NCBI RefSeq assembly: GCF_017811155.1
Contig: NZ_JACVCV010000012.1
Coordinates: 62,001-126,000, forward strand
Direction of reading: 5' to 3'
Length of the DNA stretch: 64,000 nucleotides
From: Lunatimonas salinarum
Lineage (GTDB): Bacteria; Bacteroidota; Bacteroidia; Cytophagales; Cyclobacteriaceae
This document shows, in pieces, positions 18,610 through 27,900 of this stretch. The stretch's first letter is position 1; every line of letters begins with the position of its first letter. The translations under genes and the position numbers were made by a program. Below the pieces are notes generated by a model that saw only the letters and a list, made by a program, of their open reading frames with translations, was not told the origin of the DNA and searched no databases.

Positions 18610-19329
18610 TTAATTTGCCTTGATTTCAAAATCAACGCTTACGGTGTTATATATAAATTGGTCTTTAGCTTTGTCTACCGCATTGGCTTCGTCTCCGTAA
18701 GAAAGGCCCCAAGCTGTTCGGTCGATGTTGAATCCAGCTTTTGCAGTCACCGCTCCGTTACTTACAGAAACGCTCGCAGGAAATTTAATGTTTTTTGTGG
18801 TTCCTCTCATGGTTAGATTTCCACTAATCCAGTGAGTAGGGCTATCGGGAGCGATCTCAGAGGCGCTTTTTGGCGTGTTGTCTGTCTCAAATTCAGATTT
18901 ATCCTCGATGCTACCTGCCGCGAAAGGTTCTACCGCCGTGATCTCAAACATGGCTTGCGGATGATTCGCTGCGTCGAAGAAGTCGTCTGATTGCAAATGG
19001 CCCCACAATTTGCCGTGATTTTCCGATCCTGCCTCCAAATCGTGAATTTCTAGTTTTGTAATATCAAAGGTGAAATTACCTGCGGTAACCGCATTGCCTT
19101 CGACTTTCAGGTCGCCAGAGACAATTGGGATGATTCCGTAGTGCTGACCGGCTGGTTTGTATCCCCTCCAGTTTACTGTACTGGCATTGGTATCCAACGC
19201 TAGGGTACTACCGCTTCCCTGAGCAACCTCTGCCGCTTCGCCGGTTTCAACGGTATCGGCACTCTTACCGCATGAAAGCGCTATGAAAGAAAGCGCAAAA
19301 AGATAGGTTGAAATTTTAAATAGTCTCAT
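18610..19329 (-). CDS. YceI-family lipoprotein
   Basis: A 239-residue protein if started at the ATG at 19329, which gives a clean lipoprotein signal (MRLFKISTYLFALSFIALSC, with cysteine at residue 20); an upstream in-frame ATG at 19377 would spoil this. After a short linker, the YceI beta-barrel domain (about residues 40-238) begins with STVNWRGYKPAGQHYG and includes GNLTMRGTTKNIKFPASVSV and FNIDRTAWGLSYGDE. YceI proteins bind isoprenoid-type lipids; some members take part in stress resistance. It is transcribed alone with its own terminator. Confidence 0.9.
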   Translation of the reverse strand: MRLFKISTYLFALSFIALSCGKSADTVETGEAAEVAQGSGSTLALDTNASTVNWRGYKPAGQHYGIIPIVSGDLKVEGNAVTAGNFTFDITKLEIHDLEAGSENHGKLWGHLQSDDFFDAANHPQAMFEITAVEPFAAGSIEDKSEFETDNTPKSASEIAPDSPTHWISGNLTMRGTTKNIKFPASVSVSNGAVTAKAGFNIDRTAWGLSYGDEANAVDKAKDQFIYNTVSVDFEIKAN

Positions 19330-19477
19330 AACTGTTCTTGATAGTTTAATTTGGTCCAGAATTTGATGTATATACACGTAAACTATTATTTGGCGAAAAG
19401 GTTCACTTTATTTGAAAAAAAATTAGATTTGGCTTCTTGAACTCACACACACAGCATATTTAATCATAATCGGAATC

Positions 19478-19990
19478 ATGGCACTCATCAAGAAAGTGAA
19501 CGGAAAATCGCCCAATTGGGGCAATGATTGCTTTATCGCGGATAATGCAACTATTGTAGGGGATGTAAAAATGGGAGACCGTTGCACAGTTTGGTTCAAC
19601 GCAATCATTCGTGGGGATGTCCATGAAATCCGAATCGGCAATCAGACAAATATTCAGGATGGCGCGGTGATCCATTGCACTTATCAGAAGGCGGGGACCT
19701 ATATTGGTAATAATGTATCCATTGCGCACAAAGCAATCGTTCATGGTTGCACCGTGCATGATAATGTACTTATAGGTATGGGAGCTATCGTGATGGACCA
19801 CGCAGTAATTCACGAAGGCTCGGTGATTGCGGCGGGTGCTGTAGTTCTAGGTGGTACGATCGTTGAAGCGAACAGTATTTATGCGGGAATTCCTGCTAAA
19901 AAGGTAAAAGAGACCGGTGAGTTTATGAAAGGCGAAATCGGGAGGATTGCCGGTAACTACCCCATGTATGCAGGTTGGTATGAAACTTGA
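19478..19990 (+). CDS. Gamma carbonic anhydrase-like hexapeptide-repeat protein
   Basis: A 170-residue left-handed beta-helix protein. Hexapeptide repeats run from about residue 20 to 140 (IADNATIVGDVKMGDRCT, then VSIAHKAIVHGCTVHDNVLIGMGAIVM). The metal-binding histidines are visible in VIHCTYQK, IAHKAIVHG and the HGCTVHDN region. This fits the YrdA/PaaY-type gamma-CA group, whose members bind zinc or iron, often with weak or unknown activity. It converges with aceK, whose stop is only 10 bases away. Confidence 0.87.
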   Translation: MALIKKVNGKSPNWGNDCFIADNATIVGDVKMGDRCTVWFNAIIRGDVHEIRIGNQTNIQDGAVIHCTYQKAGTYIGNNVSIAHKAIVHGCTVHDNVLIGMGAIVMDHAVIHEGSVIAAGAVVLGGTIVEANSIYAGIPAKKVKETGEFMKGEIGRIAGNYPMYAGWYET

Positions 19991-19999
19991 TCTTTGAGG

Positions 20000-21736
20000 C
20001 TAGATTCCTTCATTTGGCCGGAACCGGATATTTTCCGGATAAGGAAACGCATGGATAAGTTCTCCTTTTTTTAAGGTGTCTTGAATTTGTTTCCAGTAAT
20101 CTGGATCGAACATGCGTTCGTGGAATTGAAAAAAATGGGCTCGCACATCTGCGCGTCCGATCATAAAGCGTTTGAAATCCTCCGGGAATACATCGTTGGC
20201 CGCAATATCGTACCATGGTTCTGCTGCATAGAGTTGTTCGTAGGACGTTGGTTTTGGCTTTTCCCGAAAATTCATGTCCTTGAGAAACTCGATCTCATCG
20301 TAATCGTAAAAGACGACCCGTTTTTGCCTAGTCACACCGAAATTTTTGGTCATCATATCGCCCGGAAAGATATTGGCTTGTGCTAACTGCAAGATTGAAT
20401 TTCCATATTCCTCGACTACCTGCTTGGCTTCTTCCAAAGAACAGGATTCTAAGTAAAGGTTAAGCGGCTCCATTCGCCGTTCGGTGTAGCAGTGTTTGAT
20501 GATTAGAGTTTTTCCATTTATTTCCAGAAGTGAATTAGCGGTGTTTTTCAGCTCCTTAAGTAGCTCAGGATGTATCCGATCCAATGGGAGGTGAAAGTTT
20601 TCAAACTCGTGGGTATCGGCCATTCTTCCCACTCGGTCATGCAAGGATACAAGCTTGTATTTTTCCTTTACCTGCAGCCGTGTCATGTTTTTGGGCGGAT
20701 CAAAATGATCTTTGATTAGTTTGAAGACGATATTATAGGAAGGTAATGTGAATACCGTCATCACCATGCCCTTTATGCCAGGCGCAAGCACGAACTGGTC
20801 CCCGCTATTTGACAAGTGTTCCAAAAAATCACGGTAAAACTCCGTTTTTCCATGCTTGTTAAAGCCGATTGCATTGTATAGCTCATGAATTTTTTTATTC
20901 TTAATCACCGAGGTTAAAAAACTGATCACCTGGGCGGGCACCTTGATTTCTGCCATGAAATAGGAGCGGGTGTAGCTAAAAATGCCACTCATGATGTTGG
21001 GATTAAAAATAAGTGTATCCACAAAAACCCCTTTTTCGTTATGAACAAACGGAATCAGAAAAGGCATCCACTTTCCGCCAATGTACGTTCTCCCGATCAA
21101 ATAGGCCGCTTTGTTCCGAAAGAAAACGTTTTTTAGAACTTGGATTTTGGTCTCCAGCGAAGGCGCGTACCGCGTGAGGATTACCTCTTTGACTCCGCTC
21201 ACTAAGAATGCAATATCCTCTTCTTTATTGTAATAGGGCACGCCAAAGTCAAAATCTTCAAGCATCTTTCGGAAAATGATGGTAAGATCCCAGGTACCCG
21301 GGTACGTGTGAAAAAGCGACTCATCTGGCTCTAGAGGCTTTCGAATGCGCCCAGGCAGCACAAACATGAGGTCATTATCTATAGACAGGCGGGGAAAAAT
21401 TTTCCGTATGACTGAGTTAAAAAAGGACTCGGCAAGCTCCTCGTCCGGTCTGCCTGCGATCGCCTCGCTGTAACGTGTTTTTAGATCCGACCATAATGCT
21501 TTATCTCCGCAGCGGTCACTCAGTATTTCTTGGCAGTTTTGGATGGTGAGCCGCAAGACGTCCTTATAGAGCCTCAGCCTTTTTTTGTGGTTTTGCTGGA
21601 GTTCATTCCAGTTGCGTTGACGGAAGTTTATAGGGGCTCTTTGTGAAAATTCATTGAATCGGTTAATATAAGACTCATATCCCTTCAGAATTTCGTCAAT
21701 AATTGTGTCCATAAATGGATCTTCAGTAGCCTTCAT
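20000..21736 (-). CDS. aceK: Isocitrate dehydrogenase kinase/phosphatase
   Basis: A 578-residue bifunctional enzyme that phosphorylates and dephosphorylates isocitrate dehydrogenase, controlling flow between the TCA cycle and the glyoxylate shunt. The whole length aligns by eye with E. coli AceK: AESFFNSV, FRNKAA, YFMAEI, the ATP-binding loop APGIKGMVMTVFTLPS (about residues 320-335), DRVGRMADTHEFENF and the catalytic NIFPGDMMTKNFGVTR with FYDYDEI (about 455-485). The start is ATG at 21736; ATG at residue 9 is an alternative. Neither aceA nor aceB is in the window. Confidence 0.96.
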   Translation of the reverse strand: MKATEDPFMDTIIDEILKGYESYINRFNEFSQRAPINFRQRNWNELQQNHKKRLRLYKDVLRLTIQNCQEILSDRCGDKALWSDLKTRYSEAIAGRPDEELAESFFNSVIRKIFPRLSIDNDLMFVLPGRIRKPLEPDESLFHTYPGTWDLTIIFRKMLEDFDFGVPYYNKEEDIAFLVSGVKEVILTRYAPSLETKIQVLKNVFFRNKAAYLIGRTYIGGKWMPFLIPFVHNEKGVFVDTLIFNPNIMSGIFSYTRSYFMAEIKVPAQVISFLTSVIKNKKIHELYNAIGFNKHGKTEFYRDFLEHLSNSGDQFVLAPGIKGMVMTVFTLPSYNIVFKLIKDHFDPPKNMTRLQVKEKYKLVSLHDRVGRMADTHEFENFHLPLDRIHPELLKELKNTANSLLEINGKTLIIKHCYTERRMEPLNLYLESCSLEEAKQVVEEYGNSILQLAQANIFPGDMMTKNFGVTRQKRVVFYDYDEIEFLKDMNFREKPKPTSYEQLYAAEPWYDIAANDVFPEDFKRFMIGRADVRAHFFQFHERMFDPDYWKQIQDTLKKGELIHAFPYPENIRFRPNEGI

Positions 21737-21866
21737 GGTGTCGTTCAGCGTATCAATGAATAAAAAAGAACTTGAAGTACCATCCGTGTAGAAATTGGTT
21801 TTTCCTAAAAGTTGTTTTTTTGCAGAAATAGAATTTATGCTTAACTTTCAAGCAAGTTTATTCAAA

Positions 21867-21900
21867 TTTTGAATAAAACCCAATAGGTTTAATAGGTTTG
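21867..21900 (+). promoter_or_regulatory. Bacteroidetes-type promoter upstream of the 21976 lipoprotein gene
   Basis: TTTTG at 21867-21871 and TAGGTTTG at 21893-21900 match the Bacteroidetes -33 (TTTG) and -7 (TAnnTTTG) elements with a 21-base spacer. Transcription would start near 21905, just ahead of the hairpin at 21908-21938 and about 70 bases before the gene. Confidence 0.6.
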
Positions 21901-21907
21901 ATAAGTG

Positions 21908-21940
21908 AAAAAGGTCTGGGCATTGTTCAGACCTTTTTTT
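21908..21940 (+). terminator. Terminator-like hairpin in the leader of the lipoprotein gene
   Basis: An 11-bp stem (AAAAAGGTCTG / CAGACCTTTTT) with loop GGCATTGTT, followed by further T residues: a textbook intrinsic terminator on the plus strand. No plus-strand gene ends before it; the only upstream element is the promoter at 21867-21900. It therefore sits at the very 5' end of the next transcript, as in attenuation, or it ends a very short RNA. The minus strand also has a T-run, but aceK is transcribed away from it. Confidence 0.65.
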
Positions 21941-21975
21941 ATTTATCGTACTTTGGTAAAAAAAAATGACGTGCT

Positions 21976-22644
21976 ATGCAACGTGGTAATCGATTTTCGG
22001 GATTAGGGACTGTTTTAGGATGTATGCTGATTGTCGCATGCGGTTGTGGACGCAGCGAATCTGAGAAGCAGGCAGACGTCCCAGAGGTAGATGAATTGGT
22101 CGAGCGCCAGCAACTGCTTGAAATCGGTGTAGGCATGTTGTCGGAGTGGATCACCCATTGGGGCAGTCAAGGGTTTGTAGGCGATGCGGCTAGTTTTACC
22201 AAGGTACAGACTATTGCACTCGACCACTTGGAGCGACCTGAAGTAAATCCATTGGCAGGTACCGAGAGTAATTTGGAATCATTTCAATTGTCCAACCCGG
22301 AGGGTTTTGGGGTGATTGATATTTACGACTATAAGGTGAGGATTGACGATGGGGGAGAAGTATTGTACGAACCGGATGCTGAAGTCACTTACTACAAGGC
22401 GAATGGAATGCGAGAGCGCCTCCTGTTTATTGGGCCTTCGGGCTTGTTTGAAGACGCTGTTTGGATCAACGGGCAGACACTATTGGTTGCAGGATATTTC
22501 GAAGGAGATCAGGGGTTTTCTCCCATGCTCTGGCTCGTTTCTATCGATAAGGGTTCCTACGAGGTATACGAAAGTTCCTTTGTTGCGCCCTCTTATGCGC
22601 GACATGCCTACTTAGAGGAAAAGTTCAAAGTCAAACGGGAATGA
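21976..22644 (+). CDS. Uncharacterised lipoprotein
   Basis: A 222-residue protein with a lipoprotein signal (LGCMLIVACGCG, acceptor cysteine near residue 22). The rest is acidic with no domain I recognise. From about residue 95 it alternates strands (YDYKVRIDDGGEVLYEPDAEVTYYKANG, WLVSIDKGSYEVYESS), suggesting a small beta-rich fold. It is the first gene of a likely operon, since its stop overlaps the start of the Nudix gene by 4 bases (ATGA). Its leader holds a terminator-like hairpin. Confidence 0.6.
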   Translation: MQRGNRFSGLGTVLGCMLIVACGCGRSESEKQADVPEVDELVERQQLLEIGVGMLSEWITHWGSQGFVGDAASFTKVQTIALDHLERPEVNPLAGTESNLESFQLSNPEGFGVIDIYDYKVRIDDGGEVLYEPDAEVTYYKANGMRERLLFIGPSGLFEDAVWINGQTLLVAGYFEGDQGFSPMLWLVSIDKGSYEVYESSFVAPSYARHAYLEEKFKVKRE

Positions 22645-23273
22645 TGGATTTGGATACAGTACTCACCAAATTGGCAGCGGCTATGAAGGGGCCCCTTCCC
22701 GGAAGAAAGGGGCAGATGCTGATGGCACCCTTGCCGATGGATGAGGAGCGATTTGAACAAGTCAGCGGTACCCATGTACGTCAGGGGGCGGTTCTTGTGT
22801 TGTTTTATCCGGACGAAGGCGGTTGTATGGTACCGTTTGTCAAGCGTCCCAACTATGTGGGAGTGCACAGTGGTCAGGTTTCGTTGCCGGGAGGCAAGCG
22901 GGATCCGGATGATGAGGATTTAGTGAATACCGCTTTAAGAGAGACTTATGAAGAAATTGGGGTGTCTTCTTCTGAAATAAAAATTTTCGGAAAGCTGTCA
23001 TCGCTGTACATACCGCCCAGTAATTTCTCTGTTTTTCCATTTTTGGGATATACGGAACAAAAGCCGCAATTTAAGCCGGATCCCTACGAAGTTGATCGGC
23101 TAATCACTTGTAGTTTTGAATACTTGGCTAGTGCGAATATCCGAAAGAAAAAGCCGTTGCGATCAGGTTTGACTACGTTGACAGCGCCCTATTTTGATAT
23201 AGACAATGAAGTAGTTTGGGGAGCAACGGCCATGATTTTAAGTGAGCTTCTTTATCTTTGGGATCACAACTAG
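22641..23273 (+). CDS. Nudix hydrolase, coenzyme A pyrophosphatase type
   Basis: A 210-residue Nudix protein. The Nudix box is visible as LPGGKRDPDDEDL followed by ALRETYEEIGV (about residues 77-102), and the variant spacing with DPDDED after GGK is typical of NudL/PCD1-type enzymes that cleave CoA and its derivatives. The upstream segment FVKRPNYVGVHSGQVS also matches that group's signature. It overlaps the lipoprotein gene by 4 bases, so the two are coupled. The substrate is inferred from the family. Confidence 0.88.
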   Translation: MMDLDTVLTKLAAAMKGPLPGRKGQMLMAPLPMDEERFEQVSGTHVRQGAVLVLFYPDEGGCMVPFVKRPNYVGVHSGQVSLPGGKRDPDDEDLVNTALRETYEEIGVSSSEIKIFGKLSSLYIPPSNFSVFPFLGYTEQKPQFKPDPYEVDRLITCSFEYLASANIRKKKPLRSGLTTLTAPYFDIDNEVVWGATAMILSELLYLWDHN

Positions 23274-23339
23274 GCGGTGGCGTGAACCGCAATCAGCAAG
23301 GTCAAAAGCATTTGGAAAAAGAACTAACGAAAATTGTAC

Positions 23340-24596
23340 ATGGAAGAACGGACACCCTTAGTAACAAATGATGCCGTGGTTTTGGCCCTCTTAGTGGCAA
23401 TACTGGGATTTGTTTTTTATTTCTCCTCTAGTCAACATCCGTTTTTTAAAAGGTTTTTTCGTGTTGTTCCCACGGTTCTGCTGTGTTATTTTATTCCAGC
23501 ACTTTTGAATACATTTGGAGTAATCTCCGGAGAGGCTTCAGGTTTATATTTTGTGGCTTCTCGGTATTTGCTTCCAGCATCCCTTGTATTATTGACGCTT
23601 AGTATAGACCTGAAAGCAATTCTAAAACTTGGGCCCAAAGCAGTGACCATGTTTTTTGCCGGCAGTATGGGTATTGTAGTTGGTGGACCATTGGCATTGT
23701 GGGTGGTGTCTTGGTTTGTTCCTGAGGTACTGGGTGCCGAAGGTGCGGAGGAGACCTGGCGAGGTTTGGCTACCATTGCCGGTAGTTGGATTGGTGGAAG
23801 TGCGAATCAGACGTCGATGTTGGAAGTATTTGGAGCAAGTCCGGTGTTATTTAGCCAAATGATTGCAGTTGATGTAATCGTAGCGAATGTGTGGATGGCA
23901 GTGTTGCTTTATGGAGCGGGTATCCCGGAAAAGATAGATCGGTTTTTTAAAGCAGACAATTCGGCGATCGTTGAGCTACAGCAGAAGGTAGAAAAATACC
24001 GTGAAGGAATCATGCGGGTGCCAACCTTATCCGATACCATGGCTATTTTAGGTTTAGGTTTTGGCGTTACTGGTTTGTCTCATTTTGTGGGAGATACGGT
24101 CGGCCCCTATGTGAGGCAAAACCATCCGTATTTAATTCAGTATTCATTGGATAATGCATTTTTCTGGATTGTGATCGTTGCGACCACAGGTGGGTTGTTA
24201 CTTTCCTTTACCCGGGCGCGTAACCTCGAAGGTGCAGGGGCATCCCGGTTGGGAAGTGTGCTGCTGTATATCTTGGTAGCTACGATTGGTATGCAAATGG
24301 ATCTTGCCGCGGTTTTGGAAAATCCGCTGTTTTTTGTCATCGGGATGCTATGGATGCTCTTTCATGTGGCTGTCATGTTATTGGTGGCCTATTGGATCAA
24401 GGCACCATTTTTCTTTGTGGCAGTGGGATCACAGGCAAATGTGGGAGGGGCTGCGTCTGCCCCCATCGTGGCGTCGGCATTCAATCCTTCATTGGCTCCG
24501 GTGGGGGTTCTTTTGGCTGTGTTAGGATATGCTATTGGAACCTATGGTGCCTATATTTGCGGTTTATTGTTACAGTTTGTTTCAAACCTTGGATGA
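23340..24596 (+). CDS. DUF819 family membrane protein
   Basis: A 418-residue integral membrane protein with about ten hydrophobic helices spread along its length. The ATG at 23340 is preferred over the in-frame TTG two codons upstream. Conserved-looking stretches are LTLSIDLKAILKLGPKA, RGLATIAGSWIGGSANQTSM and the C-terminal GSQANVGGAASAPIVASAF. This matches the DUF819 (YjcL-like) family, which resembles sodium-coupled or keto-acid exporters in layout; the transported compound is unknown. It is 3 bases upstream of the ferredoxin gene, so co-transcription is likely. Confidence 0.83.
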   Translation: MEERTPLVTNDAVVLALLVAILGFVFYFSSSQHPFFKRFFRVVPTVLLCYFIPALLNTFGVISGEASGLYFVASRYLLPASLVLLTLSIDLKAILKLGPKAVTMFFAGSMGIVVGGPLALWVVSWFVPEVLGAEGAEETWRGLATIAGSWIGGSANQTSMLEVFGASPVLFSQMIAVDVIVANVWMAVLLYGAGIPEKIDRFFKADNSAIVELQQKVEKYREGIMRVPTLSDTMAILGLGFGVTGLSHFVGDTVGPYVRQNHPYLIQYSLDNAFFWIVIVATTGGLLLSFTRARNLEGAGASRLGSVLLYILVATIGMQMDLAAVLENPLFFVIGMLWMLFHVAVMLLVAYWIKAPFFFVAVGSQANVGGAASAPIVASAFNPSLAPVGVLLAVLGYAIGTYGAYICGLLLQFVSNLG

Positions 24597-24599
24597 GCT

Positions 24600-24836
24600 A
24601 TGGGTAGGTACCGGAAATTTGTGTTTGTTTGTACTGGGTCGGACTGTAAAAAGGCCGGTTGTAAGACCCTGATGAAAGACCTAAAGCAGATCCTGAGCTT
24701 GGATCCACATAGAGGTAGCTTTAAGCTTGTTAAAACGAAGTGCATGGATTTTTGCAAATCGGGACCGGTGATGGTCTTCGAAAATGAAGTGTTTAAAAAC
24801 GGCGAGATTGGAAAATTTAAGGGCAAAATCCAATAG
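24600..24836 (+). CDS. Small (2Fe-2S) thioredoxin-like ferredoxin
   Basis: A 78-residue protein. Its cysteine pattern, CTGSDCKKAGCKTL near the N-terminus and KCMDFCKSGPVMVFE in the second half, fits the thioredoxin-like [2Fe-2S] ferredoxin family, where four cysteines bind the cluster. The length covers only one such domain. It starts 3 bases after the DUF819 gene. The electron-transfer partner is not evident. Confidence 0.82.
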   Translation: MGRYRKFVFVCTGSDCKKAGCKTLMKDLKQILSLDPHRGSFKLVKTKCMDFCKSGPVMVFENEVFKNGEIGKFKGKIQ

Positions 24837-24948
24837 TCGGACACGAAGGGAGGGGGCTTCTAACAATAATTTTTAGCGTAGTGGTATTTTTTAAATCCCT
24901 GATTTAAATAAAATTAACTTATTTTATTACTTTTATCTTTCAAACGAA

Positions 24949-24973
24949 ACCATTGGGTTTGGCGACCAATGGT
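24949..24973 (+). repeat. Inverted repeat just upstream of the hybrid kinase gene
   Basis: A perfect 8-bp inverted repeat, ACCATTGG-(9 nt)-CCAATGGT, ending 22 bases before the ATG of the sensor kinase. It could be a regulator operator or a hairpin in the mRNA leader. No T-run follows, so it is not a terminator. The rest of the gap 24837-24995 is AT-rich with no gene. Confidence 0.4.
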
Positions 24974-24995
24974 GTAAATTCAGCTATTTTTCAAT

Positions 24996-27900
24996 ATGGG
25001 GTTTAAATTTCAAAGTGAGGTGTTGGATAGAAGACTTGGTCATCAGGAGGTCTTTTTGATTTTTTCAGAGGATAAGATTCTTTTTGCAGACGGAGCACTT
25101 GGTTCAGCATGCGATTGGGAGTCTTATTTTGATCCGCAGGGGCAGCTACGCCAAAGGCTAGTCGATTTCTTTTCAGCCCTAGAAGGTCTTGAATTAGATT
25201 CAATCAATGAACAATTTGAAGATTGGTCATCCATGACATGGACGATAGAAGGGCGGCAGATCGATGGGCTGGGTAGGGTTTGTTTTGCACTGGGAAGCAG
25301 AGCGCACGGTGGGCTGCCTGATGCGTTGCCTCCTTTGAGAGTACCTGAATACTCGGATACCGACGAGGAGGTTGGAAGGGGAGTTTTTTTGGATCCGCTT
25401 TTGAGCAATCTTTCCACTCTGTTTCTACTACAGAATTCCCTAACTTATTCAGATGTATTTGCTGAAGGGCTTTCGGTAGTAGGTAGGTACCTGAACTCCG
25501 ATTGCTGTGCGTTGTTTTTGGTTGACCGAGGTAAGAGGATTTTTGAGAGTGGGTATGAATGGCACAGAGACGGCGTAAAAGCACCCAATAAGCCATTTGA
25601 CGGACTGTCCGTTGAAGAAAAGCGAAAAATTTTGGACCGGTTGATCGTAGAAGGTTATTTGGTTTTTTCCTCTATGGGGTACCATAATTCCACTGCGACA
25701 GAACGGCATCAACTGTTAGATGGCGGTATTCAATCCATGATTTTGGTTCCCGTTGTAGTACAGGATGAACTTTTGGGTATCCTCTTTATTTGTAGTTATT
25801 TGGACGGACACAACGCGATGGAGGGCTCGGACAATCTCAATTCGTTGGTCCGATTGGGAGAGGTATTTGGATATGCGATCATCAGTCAACGCGAAAAATC
25901 GACTAGGTTCCGTAATGAGAAACTGTTGCAGGAAACGGAGCTTTTGGCCAAGTCGGGATCCTGGCGATTTTTGAATTCGGAGAAGAAAATTTACCTGTCT
26001 AAGGGGCTTAGGAGACTATTCGGGCTAGATGAGGAGCATGATTCCATGGCGTTGGATGAATTTTTTCAGTTAGTAGGCCCGGAGGAGCGGAAGTTGGTCA
26101 GACAGGAATTGAAAAGGGTCCTTAAAACCAGTCAGGAGGTTTCCGGGGAGTTTCGTTATTTGCTTCCCAATCAGCAGGAGAGGATAATATCCTACCGTAT
26201 ACAAGTCAATCAGCTTACCCCACAAAAGCAGTTGGAGGTTTTTGGCATCTGCACAGACATCACTGAACGGAAGGCCTTGGAAGAGAATCTATTGTTGGAG
26301 TCTCAAATTCTAGCCCAAGTAAATGAGGCCATATTCGTAACCGATTTGTCTTACCAGGTGATCTACATGAACAAGGAGGCTCAGGCGCTTAGTGGGCTGG
26401 AAAGTGGATTCAAAGGTAGTATAGATCAACTGTTTCAGCCGACTAATGCACCTACTGAAACCCTGACATCTCTGGCGGAAAAGTACCTAAAGGATGGTGT
26501 CTCCCAGGATACCCTACGGTTAAAAGATAACAGGGGAAAGGTGTTTGACTGCCGGGCTAATTTTTCTATTATTCAGGGCAAATCAGGCGTACCGATTGGT
26601 TTTTCGTTTTTGGTGGATGATATTACAGAAGACCGCGAGCGTGAGGAGTTGGCAAAAAAGGCCAAATTAATCGTAGAGAAAAGCCCTGCGGTGCTGTTTA
26701 CACTGGATCCGACCAAACACTTTCAGATCACCTACGTAACGGAGAATATCAATCAGTTTGGATACAAGGCCAAAGAGCTTATATTGGAGGGGGTGAGTTT
26801 TTTGGATTTGATACATCCCCAAGACGTTGCGGATTACCTTGCGTCATTCAAACAAAGTGAACAGCCTGCACGGGCGCGTGAGTACCGTATCAAAACCTCA
26901 AGAGGCAATTATTTGTGGGTGGAAGACAAGGTAAGTGAAATCAGGGTAGTTAACGGGGAAATCTGTCGGTACGAGGGACTTTTTCAGGATATTACAGAGA
27001 AGAAGAAAGATCGTGCAGAGATAGAGAAGGTCAAGAACCAATACAGGGTTTTGGCTTCAAATATTCCCTATACCAATGTGTTTCTTATAGATCCAGGCTA
27101 TCGGTACATTGTGGCAGAAGGACCTAATTTTGAGTATTGGGGTCTGGAAAAGGCCTACTTTGAGGGGAAAACAATAAAGGAAGCGAATACCACTAATTTT
27201 GACGTGATTCTGCCGCTTTTTAAGAAGGCCAAAAAAGGCCGGCAAATGGCCACCATGGAGCTGAAATACATGAAGCGGGTTTATCAGCTGATCGCCATGC
27301 CGATTTTTGAGGGCAATGAACTGGAGTATTTTTTGGGTATTATCCGTGATATAACCCGTGAGCGGGCTATACAGCAAGCGCTGGAAAAAAGTGAGCAAAA
27401 ATATCGAAATTTAGTCGAGGAATCTACCGAGCTCATCTTTTCGATAGATACCGAACTGTCGGTAAGCTACGTATCGCCAAATATTAGGCAGTTTTTGGGG
27501 TATGAGACCTTTGAATTCACAGGTGGTGGTTTCTTGGATTATTTGCATCCGGATGACCGGGTGGCCTTGGACCAATTCACTCAAAAAAATCCCCTTTCTT
27601 ATTTTGAGCAAAGGCCCATATTTGACTGCCGAATGCGCCACAGAGATGGTTCTTACCGTATTTTTAGTGTTAGCGGAAAGCTTATTCAAGACGAAAAGGG
27701 AGAAGTGAAGTACTATTCCGGAATAGCTCGGGATAATACCAAACTAAAGGAAACCCAACGGGAGCTTTTGATAGCCAAAGAGCGGGCTGAGAAGGCCTTG
27801 GAAGCCAAATCTCAATTTTTGTCGGTAATGAGCCACGAAATTCGTACACCGATGAACGCGGTGATAGGGCTGTCGCATTTGTTGTTGGAAGAGGATCCAC

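Noticed and set aside
23273-23291. GCGGT / ACCGC hairpin after the Nudix gene as a terminator
   Set aside because: The stem is only 5 bp and no T-run follows, so read-through into the DUF819 gene is more likely.
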